DNA of 64,000 nucleotides, taken from contig CP141143.1 in NCBI GenBank assembly GCA_035235625.1, forward strand, positions 43,943,178 through 44,007,177, in the 5' to 3' direction. Shown here piece by piece: positions 45,894-57,077 of the stretch. This stretch comes from Saururus chinensis (Eukaryota; Streptophyta; Magnoliopsida; Piperales; Saururaceae). Position numbers and translations under genes: made by a program. The notes beneath the pieces are model-generated. The model had not been told where the DNA came from. It did no database searches and saw nothing but the letters and a program-made list of their open reading frames with translations. The stretch's first letter is position 1. Each line of letters begins with the position of its first letter.

Positions 45894-47489
45894 TGATTAA
45901 AACCAAAGTTTGTTATGAATGTGCACAAATCTTTATATCGTTTAAAGTGTAAAGAGACCTCCCATTCATTTGTTACGATCATAATAACGAATCAAATTGA
46001 CAGAGTGATACCAAAATTTGCTAGTTCTTCCTTAACATGTATGATTTCATTTGCTTAACTTGATTCAGAATAATGCACCAATGCTCATAATGAATGTCTA
46101 TTTAAATATGTTCTCATTTGCTAAGTTTGTAAGAATTAATTAAATGCACTGAACGATAAACAAATTGGACCACTTTTTGCTAACTTATATCATTTTAATC
46201 CATTAAAACCAAAATTTGTTAACAATGTGCACATATCGTTATATTGTTTCAAGTTTATAGAGGCCTCCCATTCATTTTTTATGTTCATTATAACGAATCA
46301 AATGAACAAAGTGATACAACAATTTGACCGTTCTTCCTTAACTAATATAATTTGATTTGCTTAATTAGATTTATAAAAAAGCACCAAAGCTCTTCACAAA
46401 TGTGTATTTAATTATTTTAAATAAATAAGCACTATTTACTAAGTTTTTAAGAATGAATCAAACATACTAAATGATAAACTAATCAGACAGCTTTTGGTCA
46501 AATTAAATCCTTTTAATCTACTAAATATGAAGTTCTATAAGAATGTGTACAAATCGTTATATCGTTAAGAGTTTAAAGAGATCTCCCATTCATTTGTTAC
46601 GTTCGTAGTAACGAATCAAATGGACAAAGTGATACCACAGTTTGACCATTCTTCTTTAACTTATATGATTTCATTTACTTAACTTGATTTAGAACAAAGC
46701 ACCACAGCTTGTCAAAAATGTGTATTTTATTGTTTTAAAAAAATAAGTACTAATTGGCTAAGTTTGAAAAAAAAAATCAAATACACTAAATGATAAACTA
46801 ATTGGACCACTTTTGGTTAAGTTATATCCTTTTAATCGATTAAAATCGAAGTTTGGTAAGAATGTACACAAATCATTATACCGTTCCAAGTTTAAAGGGT
46901 CCTCCTACTAATTTTTTATGTTCATTATAACGAATTAAATTAACAAACTGATACCACAATTTGACCGTTATTCCTTAACTTATATGATTTCATTTGCTTA
47001 ACTAGATTTAGATCAAAACACCAAAGCTTGGCACAAAGGTGTATTTTATTAATTTAAATAAATATGTACTCATTTGTTAAGTTTCTAAGAATGAATCAAA
47101 TGTACAAAATGATGAACCAACGGTACCACTTTTGGTCTAATTATATCTTTTTAATCGATTAAAACCGAAGTTCATTAAGAATGTGCACAAATCATTATAT
47201 CATTTAAAGTTTAAAAAAGTGATACCATAATTTGACTACCCCTCTATAACATATATGCTTTCATTCACATAACTAGTATTAAAACAAAGAACTAAAGCTT
47301 GGCACAAATGCGTATTTAATTGTTTTAAATAAATATGTACTAATTTGCTACGTTTGTAAGAATGAATCAAATGCACTAAACGATAAACTAATCAGACCAT
47401 TTTTTAGTAAGTTACATCTTTTTAATCAATTAAAATTGAACTTCGTAAAGAATGTACACGATTATTTATATCATTTAATGTTGAAAGTC
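45894..47489. repeat. Satellite block 5 (~5 monomers)
   Basis: Picks up exactly where block 4 stopped (GATTAAAACCAAAGTTTG), so blocks 4 and 5 were one array before C inserted. The last 193 bp (47297-47489) are duplicated at 60743-60940. Confidence 0.93.
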
Positions 47490-49275
47490 TACTAAACAAT
47501 ATTTAATGAAAATCACAATCAACTCTCTAATAATTAATAAACTCTAAGCAACCCTATGACCTAAGCTCCCCTTAGAAAGACCATTTCCAGTACACAACAT
47601 TCCACCATGCTTCGCTTGCGAATCACCTCGTCCTTGAGCTGGCATAAAACTCCGAGCATAGGGCCCACCAAAGCTCCACTTTGAACAGCTAGTCCGGAAC
47701 TGTGGATGAGACATGCAGAAGGATTCAAGGTAAAGGCCAGTACTCGAAGCCAACATGAAGAAACTAACAAAACATACAGGAAATCAAGTCGGTAGATGGC
47801 ATCTAAGAAGATAAGGAACCAAGTGAAGTGGGTAACACCACATACATCGAATTCGAGGGCAGGGTATCTCTGTAGTTGGCAGGGATGACTAGAGATGATG
47901 GAGGCAGCAGAGCAATGGAACAGGCTTGACTTGTTGCGTGTACAGGTCTCCAACAAGCAGGGGTCACCAAAGGGAGTACAGGGAGTCCCGAGACAACCTA
48001 GACAGGCCATTAGACAATAGTAGTAACAAGGTCAGATAAGTGCCAAGGATAGCAATTGACACAGGCGGTAACGATGTAGAAGTAGGTAGGTTGGATATTG
48101 GAGTGGGTGCGCCAGCTAATGGTAGCAATAATAACTTTTGGCACCACCTGGTTAATGTGTCGGCTAGCTAAGAAACATATGAAAATATGTAGGTCTCGGC
48201 CGGGCTCATAAGGCAGCTAGCACAAGGTTCTGGCGAAATCTGTGAAGAATTTGACACTGCCCAAATTGAGTAGAAATGTTTTAACCCATCTATGATGGAA
48301 CAGATGCATGGACGCACAACGGACCCGCGTGTTGGATGCATCTGAATATGTGTATGGAATCGTTTATAATGGAATACCTCTGCTTCAGAACTCGAATTTG
48401 CTACAAAAGACCAGTGGTATATGGAAATCTTTTGACATTCAATGCAAACAATCTGGCAAATTTTTTTTACGAACAAGCTGCGGCAGCATCCAAAATCCTG
48501 GCAAAAAATCCGTTTGGCCGACAACCTACGCGAGGGTGCGCTTGCAATGGAGATGGAGGGTCATCGTTGGTTGAGAACGACGGTGAATGTGGGGAAACCT
48601 AGGCAAGATCAAGGCCATTGCAGGCAATCCGAGGCAGTGACAATTGCCTACACGTCCAGTTCCTGGCGACATAGCGGTGGGTCCTGGTGGGAGGCGGAAC
48701 ACAGGCCAGCGAGGGTGGAGCACAGGCCAGAGATCCGCAAGGCCGAGATAGATCGAAAGCCGTATTCCATTTTTCCTACTCTTCGTGGATGTATCTCATT
48801 TTTGCCGCTCCTTGGCTGACTGTGATGTAGCTCCCTGCCCATGTGAACGCAGCGGATGGATGCAAGAGCAGGTCAGGATGCAGAGTTTTGACGCCTAGAC
48901 ATTGTGCTAGATGATGAAAGGCAAGCCCTTGACACCCTTGGGTATGATCTGATGGAGAACAAAAGAGGAGCCAAAGCTGAGAGCAAAGACGCTTCATAGG
49001 AAGATAGCCTAGAAGTTGAAGTAGAAGCGGAGTCCTCCTCTCCTTCAGAGCCTTTCTCCAGATTGTGCCAGCACGCCTCATCTCTGGTGGTTGAGCAGCT
49101 AGACTGGGCGGTTGGGTTACCGGATGAAGGGAACTAATCATCTCCATCAACAAAGGGATGGTGGTGGATCAGTCCAACATTGGTTTGTCACAGAAGGAGG
49201 TGATGCTCTTGGGGGACTGGCCGGAACCGGCAAGGGTGGTGGTGCGGGATCCGGGGATGGCGGCATACATGCGAT
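47490..49275 (-). mobile_element. Repeat R1, copy 1
   Basis: An unclassified minus-strand retroelement. Its LTR start TGTTGTGTAC (minus, at 47599) follows a polypurine-like GCATGGTGGAA, almost the same junction as in Reina-like B and D. The LTR is cut at 47490 by satellite. The interior has no recognisable gag-pol. One minus-strand open frame (49153-48776, 125 residues; LLLQLLGYLPMKRLCSQLW) is also open and longer in copy 2. The 5' side of R1 abuts the LTR of element E, suggesting that E inserted into R1. R1 may be non-autonomous and use Reina enzymes, but that is inference. Confidence 0.6.
48776..49153 (-). CDS. Hypothetical R1 open frame, copy 1
   Basis: 125 residues, unknown family, no signal peptide or catalytic motif. 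Starts MLMEMISSLHPVTQPPS and ends AAKMRYIHEE. It is kept open, with the same stop, in copy 2 (62242-62700), where it extends 27 residues further at the N-terminus. Retention in two diverged copies is the only argument that it may be real. Confidence 0.25.
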   Translation of the reverse strand: MLMEMISSLHPVTQPPSLAAQPPEMRRAGTIWRKALKERRTPLLLQLLGYLPMKRLCSQLWLLFCSPSDHTQGCQGLAFHHLAQCLGVKTLHPDLLLHPSAAFTWAGSYITVSQGAAKMRYIHEE

Positions 49276-50018
49276 GCAGTGAAATAATGTTCAATTAAAT
49301 GTTCTCACATTTTGAATTGCAATTATATTTTATGTTAATTCATTGTTTATTCGGGATATTTATATTTTGAATATGTTCGTTGGACCGTAATTGAGTTTAC
49401 ATGTTTAAACAGGCTTCAGAAGGATCGAAGTAAAAGAGGAAGTAAAGCCCATCTACCCAAAGCTATTTGAAAGTCAAGAATAGGCTCTTAATGGTCTAAA
49501 CATGCATGGAATGGTCGAACACAACCTTTTGGACCCGTTGGATTTGAGATTTCCATCAAGAGAACTAAATTAGGAAAGAAGCTGATTCGGATAGATTGAC
49601 ACAACCTTAGTATTTTAACCATATCGTTCTATGTATAATTAGGATTGATACAATTCTAGTGGAATTGGAAAGAAGACTTCCTTGGCTATAAATGTTATTT
49701 CAGGAAGAAATTCACAATTCCGAAGATTTATGGGTGACCAAATTTGGCATGTAAAGGGACAGCTAGTTAACTAACTCGAGGCTATCACATGGAAAATCTT
49801 TTCATTGATTGTGATTGATACACATAAGGAAATACAATGAGCCTGATTGGATAACTAAAGGAAGATTTAAAGATACTTATTTGCTAAATAAATCATTGAT
49901 TTATTTGATTGATTTAGAATCTAATTATTGCCAAAGAGGCAACGAATCAGGCAATTAATTAGGATCCAATCTAGAGATATGATTGGACTTCACTCTTTAA
50001 AGCAACCCCTTCTACTCC

Positions 50019-50028
50019 TATAAATAGA
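50019..50028 (+). promoter_or_regulatory. TATA box 1 in E LTR
   Basis: CTATAAATAGAGG, a strong plant TATA match, about 205 bp upstream of the TTCGAA module. Its counterpart in the right copy is weaker (CATATAAATAGAGG, about 63482). Confidence 0.5.
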
Positions 50029-50223
50029 GGGGTGGACGTGATAAAGGAATCATCTCCTAGATAAGTAGAATTTGTATGTTATTTTACCCTTAATTATTCT
50101 ACTGTTTAGTCTTATTTATGAGTTAATAATTTAAATAATTAGCAATTAGATTTAATTAGGTTAGAAAAAGCTTCTATGGTGTTTTGAAGTAAATTAGCTT
50201 ATTTTGCAAATTCTTCCTTGGCA

Positions 50224-50316
50224 TTCGATCGGGTTCACTTAGCATTCGATCGGGTAAACATGAATTCAAATAAACCTATAGTATAGCCGATCGAACGGGC
50301 ATGTAGGGCGTTCGAA
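50224..50316 (+). promoter_or_regulatory. Four-unit TTCGAA-type module in E LTR
   Basis: Four ~10-bp units (ATTCGATCGG, ATTCGATCGG, GATCGAACGG, GTTCGAATGG) with cores at 50224, 50245, 50290 and 50311: spacing 21, 45 and 21 bp. The same layout occurs at 63689-63781, 18744-18836 and 3596-3687. Confidence 0.8.
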
Positions 50317-50396
50317 TGGGATAATGCGCAGTTTCCTTGTTTAAGCTAATTTTGATTCCTTTTCATAATGGACTCCTTCCTACGGTTCTTATGCCT

Positions 50397-50405
50397 ATAT
50401 AAAGA
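50397..50405 (+). promoter_or_regulatory. TATA box 2 in E LTR
   Basis: TATATAAAG, 86 bp downstream of the last TTCGAA unit. It is conserved in the right copy (63856) and in the solo LTR (18657-18665, minus). Confidence 0.55.
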
Positions 50406-51234
50406 CATATTTGGCTCAAAATTGAGGGTTAGCTAGTAGATTTTCTAGAGAGAAAAAGGAAGAAGAAGGTGGAGGAGAACTCAAAGCTTTAAATGGAGAT
50501 TTAAGTGCTTTATTCTACAATGGAAGGCTAGACTTTTCTTTTACTTAGGAGTTGATGAAGCTATAGATAGGTTTCAGTTTCTTTACTTTTTAACTTAGAT
50601 CTCAGTTGTGAATTATGATAATTGTATGATAAGGATTTCCTTTTTAATGGAAGTGCTTTTCATGTTTATTCAAATCTAGGTAGATTTATTGTCTTGTAGA
50701 TGATAGACTGATGTGGTTTTGATATTTGCATCAATTCTAATTTTTGTGATTTAGATGAGATGGTCATGCAATAGTATTAATGTTCAGATAATTAATGAAT
50801 TGGATGAGTTATACTAAGATTAGACGAGTCATGCCTATAGCTAGTTTAGTGTAGATGATTCGTGCTATTGTCGAAGATAGTTCATGTTATGAATTTAATT
50901 AATGATTCTTTCTAAAGTAATTGTAGCTTGTAGCTGAGAATACTTGTTCATATTCACACTAGATTTAGATTAAAAGTTAAGGAATTGTTATGGTTCTATA
51001 GTGGATTTGATTTCCTAAGTAAATTCCATCATATTTATCTCTACCTTTTAAACTAGTTGATTTCTTTCTTTTGCTTATTTTAAGTTTAAGTTCTTTTTAG
51101 TTTTTAATCAACAAATTCCTCTTTAGATTTAGTAATAATTCATCCATCCCTGAGGTTCGACAACCCTAAATACTTATCCTAGTACAATTACCTTGTACAC
51201 TTGCAAAGGGTTTAATTATAAACGGCCAAGTTTT

Positions 51235-51251
51235 TGGCGCCGTTGTCGGGG
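51235..51251 (+). other. Primer binding site of element E (tRNA-Asp)
   Basis: TGGCGCCGTTGTCGGGG matches the complement of the 3' end of plant tRNA-Asp(GUC) with a single mismatch. This is the classic Athila primer. Confidence 0.88.
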
Positions 51252-51679
51252 CCAGTGTTGATTTGTTACTAAATTAGCTTTAGGATAATTCTAGCTACTT
51301 TAGTTTTAAGGTTAATTCTTAGTTTTCAAACCTTCTTTTAATTTGATCTTGTAGGTTGAGTTGAAGACCGAGCTCTCTACACTTGTGGCCACAAGTGGAA
51401 ATTGGCAAGCATAGTGCTTCTCTTCGGTTTGTAAAATCATTTTTCCTTTTTACTCTTTTTCCTTAGTTAGTTTTTCTATTTTCTTCCCCTTTTAACACTT
51501 AAAATTGTGTGGTGTGTTTGTGGTGTATGTGTGGTCGTCGCTCCTTGCTCCCCCGATTAGTACCATTTGACCCTAAGCCTAAGCGGACATCTAGGAGAGC
51601 TGAGTTGCCCTCGACCTACATCCCTACACCCCCAAATTCTCCCAGTAATTCCTCCACCCACACTACTACTACCCTCACC

Positions 51680-52893
51680 ATGGCTACACATCAGTTAGTA
51701 GATGCACCACTCAAAGCTCTAAGGGAGTATTACACTCCCAATGAGTACACATCCCCTTCATGCATTAGGTTGCCAGCAGTTACTGTTCAAAATTATGATA
51801 TTAAGCCCAATGCTATTCAAATGCTTCCATCCTTTTATAGGCTTAATAATGAAAACCCGTATAGGCACCTAGATGACTTCTTAGAAATATGCACAACTTT
51901 TAAGCTCTCAAATTTAACTGAAGAAGTTGCTCAACTTCGCCTTTTTCCTTTCACATTGAAAGATAAGGCTAAGGAATGGCTTCACTCTTTAGAGACTCAC
52001 AACATCACAACTTGGGCCCAAATGCAATAAGAATTTCTCAAAAAGTACTTCTCCATAGGTAAGACCAACCAAATGAGAATGGCCATAACCACTTTTGCCC
52101 AACTTCCCACTCAACAGTTCTATGAGAATTGGGATAGACTTAAGGACCTTCTTAGGAGGTGTCCTCATCATGCTATCCGTAAGTGACAACTAGTGCAACA
52201 TTTTTATGAGAGTCTTATTGAACAAAACCTCCATCTTGTTGATGCAAGTTGTGGGGGTACCTTTTTGCTAAAAAATGAAAATGAAGCATGGAAACTTTTT
52301 GAGGACTTAAGTGAAAATTCTTTTCAACATGCTGCGTTAAATAGAAATGAGAGTGGACTATCTACCTTGAACTATGCCCCCTCTAGGGGTAGCTTATATG
52401 AAGTCAAAAACCCATTAGACATCTCCTCTAAAGTTGATACTTTGAGTAGGAAGCTAGACCTCCTTATGACTGCAACCCATCAGCGCACTCCCTTCACTCA
52501 AGATGCATGCACAATATGCCTTAGCCCAGCCCATACTATCATGGAGTATCCCTCTGCCTCTCAATTTCCTGAGCTTGTCCAAGAGCATGTGAATGCCACC
52601 CAATCCTTCCCTAGGGCTGAGAACAATCCATTTTCAAATACATATAACCCTCGGTGGAGGAATCATCCTAACTTTTCTTGGCGGACACAAAACCAAGGGG
52701 TTGTGGGCAACCAACCCCCTAGGCACCCATTCCAAGTCCCACCAGCTCATACCCACCAACCTCAAGTACAACCTCCGTATGTCCAACCCAATAGGAGTCC
52801 AAGTTTTGAAGAAAAGGTCTTGAGTCCCCTGCAAGGCATTCAATCTCAATCCCAAATCCTCCACTCTCACACACAATCTATATCAAAGTTATA
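51680..52893 (+). pseudogene. Element E gag, broken
   Basis: The ATG at 51680 (MATHQLVDAPLKALREYY) opens a Gag of the Athila type: FYRLNNENPYRHLDDFLEIC near 51832, LRLFPFTLKDKAKEWLHSLE near 51937, then a TAA at 52028 where a Gln is expected. It continues as EFLKKYFSIGKTNQMRMAI and QQFYENWDRLKDLLRRCPHH, with a TGA at 52184-52186 where a Trp is expected. The tail (PPAHTHQPQVQPPYVQPNRS) is Pro/Gln-rich, and the frame stops at 52892. All parts are in the same frame. Confidence 0.85.
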
Positions 52894-53740
52894 AGCTGAA
52901 ATTGGACAACTAGCCAATGCTATCAATAAGCAAGAGATAAGAACATTGCCGAGTTAGCCCCGACAAAACCCTACAAGTCAATGTGGAGTATAGATAGTCC
53001 CTTCCTCTAATGAACAAGTTCAGTCCATAACTACCCTTAGGAGTGGTCGACGCATTGATAATTAGGTTGGAGGGGAGTCCTTGGGTACCACAAATGAAGG
53101 GTTGGACAATCCATCCCCTAATGAGTCTCATGAGTTAGAGAGTGAGCCAAATTTAAAGGAGTCAGTCTTTCCTTCCCCTTTCTCAGACCCATAGTCTAAG
53201 ACCACTTCCGATAGATTTTATATCCCTAGAGCACCTTTTCCTCAGTGTCTTAACATGGCCCCACTATTTAGAAAGAGCACGGCTAAGATGGATGATATTC
53301 TTGAGACTTTTAAACAAGTCATAATTAATCTCCCCCTTTTAGATGTCATTAAGCAAGTCCCTGCTTATGTTAAGTTCCTCAAAGACCTATGCACTCAAAA
53401 GTGTAAATCTACCCATGTATCTAAGAAGGTCTTTCTCACCGAGCAAGTTAGCTCTCTTTTGAAGTTTGACACCCCACCTAAGTATAAGGACCCTGGAGTG
53501 CCCACTATTTCTTGTATCATAGGCGATCACTCCATTCATAGAGCCCTCCTTGACCTTGGTGTGAGTGTCAATCTACACCCTTACTCGGTGTATGAGCAAT
53601 TAGGGTTAGGTGAATTGCAGCCTACATCAGTTACCTTGCAGCTAGCCGACTGTTCTGTGTATAAGCCTCAAGGAGTCAATGAGGATGTCTTAGTGAAAGT
53701 TGACCGGTTCATCTTCCTTGTTGACTTCTTGTCTTAGATA
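52894..53740 (+). pseudogene. Element E gag-pol linker and protease
   Basis: The first ~360 bp continue in frame with several stops (near 52955, 52988 and 53063), two of them in place of likely Gln. An open stretch at 53255-53737 holds the protease: FLKDLCTQKC, then PGVPTISCIIGDHSIHRALL, with active site LLDLGVSVNLHPYSVYEQLG (Asp codon 53552-53554). The DLG triplet, instead of DTG/DSG, is normal for Athila. A frameshift at about 53700-53735 follows. Confidence 0.82.
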
Positions 53741-55740
53741 TGGAACTTGCAATACCACATACCAAATCCCCGTCATTCTAGGTCGTCCCTTCCTTGCCAC
53801 TACTAATGCTTGTATCAATTGTCGAACGGGAGTGATGGAGATATCCTTTGGGAATATGAATGTGACGCTCAATGTGTTCCATGCATCTAACCAGCCACTT
53901 GTTGAGTATGACTTTGAATGCTTAATGGTTGACCATTTAGATGACCTAGTCAATGAAGCCCTCCCCCTTACCCTAATGAGAGATACTCTTCAAATGACTT
54001 TACTAAACCCAGGGTTAGAGGAATCCACTATTGACCCATCTTTGGAGGAGGCCCATAGCCAACTAGCGGCTGTTAGTGTTCCTAAGTCTTCCTCTTGGAA
54101 GCTCCAGGTAGAGCCCTTACCTATATCAGCCTCCACACCTCTTAAGCCCTCCATAGAGTCACCACCTAAGCTTGAATTGAAAAACGTACCAAGCTCTCTC
54201 AAGTATGCCTTCTTGGGACCCAAGGACACTCTTCCAGTCATTATTTCCTCTAGTTTGACGAGTGACCAAGAGAGTAGATTACTTACCATTCTTGTCACAC
54301 ATAAGAGAGCCATATGATGGACGGTAGTTGACCTTAGGGGGATTGACCCATCCATTTGTATGCACAGGATCTACTTAGAGGATAAGGCCAAACCCTTGAG
54401 AGAAGGACAACGGAGGTTGAACCCTAACATATAAGAGGTAGTGATGAAGGAGGTGGTTAAGCTTTTAGATGCATGTATCATATACCCTATCCCTGATAGT
54501 GAGTGGGTGAGTCCTACCCAGGTTGTTCCCAAGAAGTCTGGATTCATTGTTAAGTCAAATTCATCAGGAGAGTTAGTCCCTACTAAGGAAAGCACAGGGT
54601 GGAGAGTGTATATTGACTACCGGAAGTTGAATTCCATGACCTGAAAGGACCATTTTCCCTTACCATTCATTGACTTGATCTTAGAGAAACTAGCAGGTCA
54701 AGACTTATATTGTTTTCTAGATGGCTACTCAGGGTATAATCAGGTACCTCTGTTTCCGGGGGATCAGGAGAAGACCACCTTCACTCGTCTGTTTGGTACA
54801 TTTGCTTATAGACGTATAGCATTTAGCTTGTGTAATGCTCCTGCTACATTTCAGCGTTGTATGATGTCCATATTTTCTGACATGATTGATAAATTTTTAG
54901 AAGTTTTTATGGATGATTTTTCTGTTTTTTGTGCTTTGTTTGATGAGTGTCTCCATAATTTATCTCTTGTGCTTAAATGTTGTGAGGAGACTAATTTGGT
55001 TTTGAGTTGGGAAAAGAGTCATTTATGGTTCAAGAGGGCATTGTTTTAAGTCATGTTGTTTCCAAATGTGGTATTGAAGTAGACAAGGCCAAAGTTGACC
55101 TTATAGCTAACCTGCCTTCCCCCACTACAGTAAGACAGGTTCATTCCTTTCTTGGCCATGCCTGTTTTTATAGGCGATTCATCAAGGACTTTAGTAAGAT
55201 TTCTCAGCCATTGTGCCATTTGTTGGCTCAGGATGTACCTTTTAATTTTGATGATGCTTGTATGAAAGCTTTCACCAAGCTTCGTACACTCCTCTCTACC
55301 ACCCCTATCATTCAGCCCCCTGACTACTCCCTACCCTTTGAGATTATGTGTGATGCCTTTGACTATGCTGTAGGCGCGGTCCTTGGCCAAAGAGTGAACA
55401 AAGTCCCCCACGTCATTTATTACGCTAGTAAGACCCTTTCTGATGCCCAATTGAATTATACCACAACGGAAAAGGAATTGTTAGATGTTGTCTATGCCCT
55501 TGATAAATTCCAATCGTACCTTTTAGGGTCCAAAATCATTATCTTTTCTGACCATGTAGCCTTATGCTACCTTCTTTCTAAGAAGGATACCAAGCCTAGG
55601 CTCATCCGATGGATTTTGCTCCTTCAAGAGTTCGATTATGAAATTAGAGATGAGAAGGGTGTTGAGAATGTGGTGGCTGATCATTTGTCTAGGATCTTAC
55701 TTAAGGAACCTTCCCACCCTGAACCACTTCATGATTCTTT
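53741..55740 (+). pseudogene. Element E reverse transcriptase and RNase H
   Basis: A long linker (53741-54440; IPVILGRPFLATTNACINCR is still protease-like) leads to RT: KEVVKLLDACIIYPIPDSEW, GWRVYIDYRKLNSMT, then a TGA near 54642. Next come YCFLDGYSGYNQVPLFPGDQ and FSLCNAPATFQRCMMSIFSD, and catalytic FMDDFSVF with its Asp pair at 54912-54917. A frameshift near 55010-55030 moves on to [20 protein letters not shown], then RNase H from [34 protein letters not shown] and [15 protein letters not shown], ending [11 protein letters not shown] near 55695. Confidence 0.87.
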
Positions 55741-57077
55741 CCTCGATGAGCAACTCTTTGTTGTCTCTACCAATTCACCCCCCTGGTTTGCCCATATTGT
55801 TAATTATCTTGTTGTGGGTCGCATTCCCTCTAATTGGACTAAATAGGACAAGGATTTATTCTTTTCTCATGTTAAGCACTATTATTGGGATGACCCCTAT
55901 CTTTTTAAGTTTTGTTCTAACTAGATTATTGGCCGATGTGTGTCTGATAGTGAATTCCATAGTATTCTCAAATTTTGTCACTCTCATGCTTGTGGCGGTC
56001 ATTTTGGGGGAAAGAAAACAGCTGCTAAGGTTCTTCAAAGTGGATTCTACTGGCCCACTTTGTTTAAGGATGCTCATGAGTTTTGTAAGTCTTGTGATAG
56101 ATGTCAGCGACTAGGGGCCCTTTCTCGTAGAGACATGATGCCTCTCCAACCCATCCTCATTGTTGAGATTTTTGATGTTTGGGGAATCGATTTCATGGGA
56201 CCATTTCCACCTTCTTTTGGCTACACTTACATTGTTGTCGCTGTCGATTATGTCTCCAAATGGATTGAAGCCATAGCGACAAAAACCAATGACCATAAGG
56301 TTGTGGTGGCATTTCTCAAGGAACATATTTTTGTCAATTTGGTACACCTAGAGCAATTATAAGTGATGGGGGCAGCCACTTTTGTAACCATTCTTTTGAA
56401 TCTCTTCTTTGAAGATATTTCGTCACACATAAAGTTGCCACCCCCTACCATCCTCAGACCAGTGGTCAAGTAGAGGTGTCTAATCATGAGATTAAGAGAA
56501 TCCTTGAGAAAATAGTGTGCCCTGATCGAAAGATTGGTCCATGCATCTTAATGATGCCTTATGGGCATATCGGACCACATATAAAGCTCCCATTGGCATG
56601 TCCCCTTACCGTCTTATTTACAGTAAGGCGTGTCACTTACCCATTGAGTTGGTGCACCATGCTTTTTGGGCCATTAAATTATTTAGTTTTCACATGGACA
56701 AAGCCGGTTCCCACCACAAACTCCAACTTAATGAATTGGAAGAGATGCATCATGAAGCTTATGAGAGTGCCAAATTATATAAACAAAGGACTAAGGCTTT
56801 ACATGATCGCTTAATCCATCGAAAGTCCTTTGAACCTAAACAGAAAGTTTGGCTCTTTAATTCTAAATTACATATCTTTCCAGGTAAGCTTAGATCTCGC
56901 TGAGATGGCCCCTATGTTGTTACTCAGGTTTTCCCTCATGGAGCAATTAAAATCTCTGACCCACGAGATAATCAAGTTTTTAAAGTTAATGGTCAGAGAC
57001 TTAAGCCTGTCATCGAGAGAGATATTGAGAGGGGTGACATTGAGTCCATTGATTTGATTGATCCATTAATACATTAA
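55741..57077 (+). pseudogene. Element E integrase, broken
   Basis: The finger is readable as [20 protein letters not shown] with [11 protein letters not shown] near 56084. Core acidic residues are all present as codons: Asp 56189 (GIDFMGPF), Asp 56365 and Glu 56473 (spacing 36 codons), but a frameshift between the first two puts them in different frames, and a TGA follows at about 56410. Later frames read [20 protein letters not shown], then GKLRSR with a stop at 56901, and the C-terminal part DNQVFKVNGQRLKPVIERDI. No chromodomain follows, as expected for Athila. Confidence 0.83.

Larger units (their letters stand above)
49276..51222 (+). repeat. Element E 5' LTR (Athila type)
   Basis: It ends GGGTTTAATTATAAA, as does the solo LTR inside element B. 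The left edge is uncertain, since both LTR copies are preceded by R1; I place it where R1 ends, near TGAAATAATGTTC. There are two TATA boxes, at 50019 and 50397, and between them the TTCGAA-type module (cores 50224, 50245, 50290, 50311). If R1 and satellite are counted as part of the LTR, it would start at 47297. Confidence 0.7.

Noticed and set aside
14054-47489. Calling the region a functional centromere
   Set aside because: Satellite structure fits, but no CRM-type centromeric retrotransposon was seen and CENH3 binding cannot be read from sequence.
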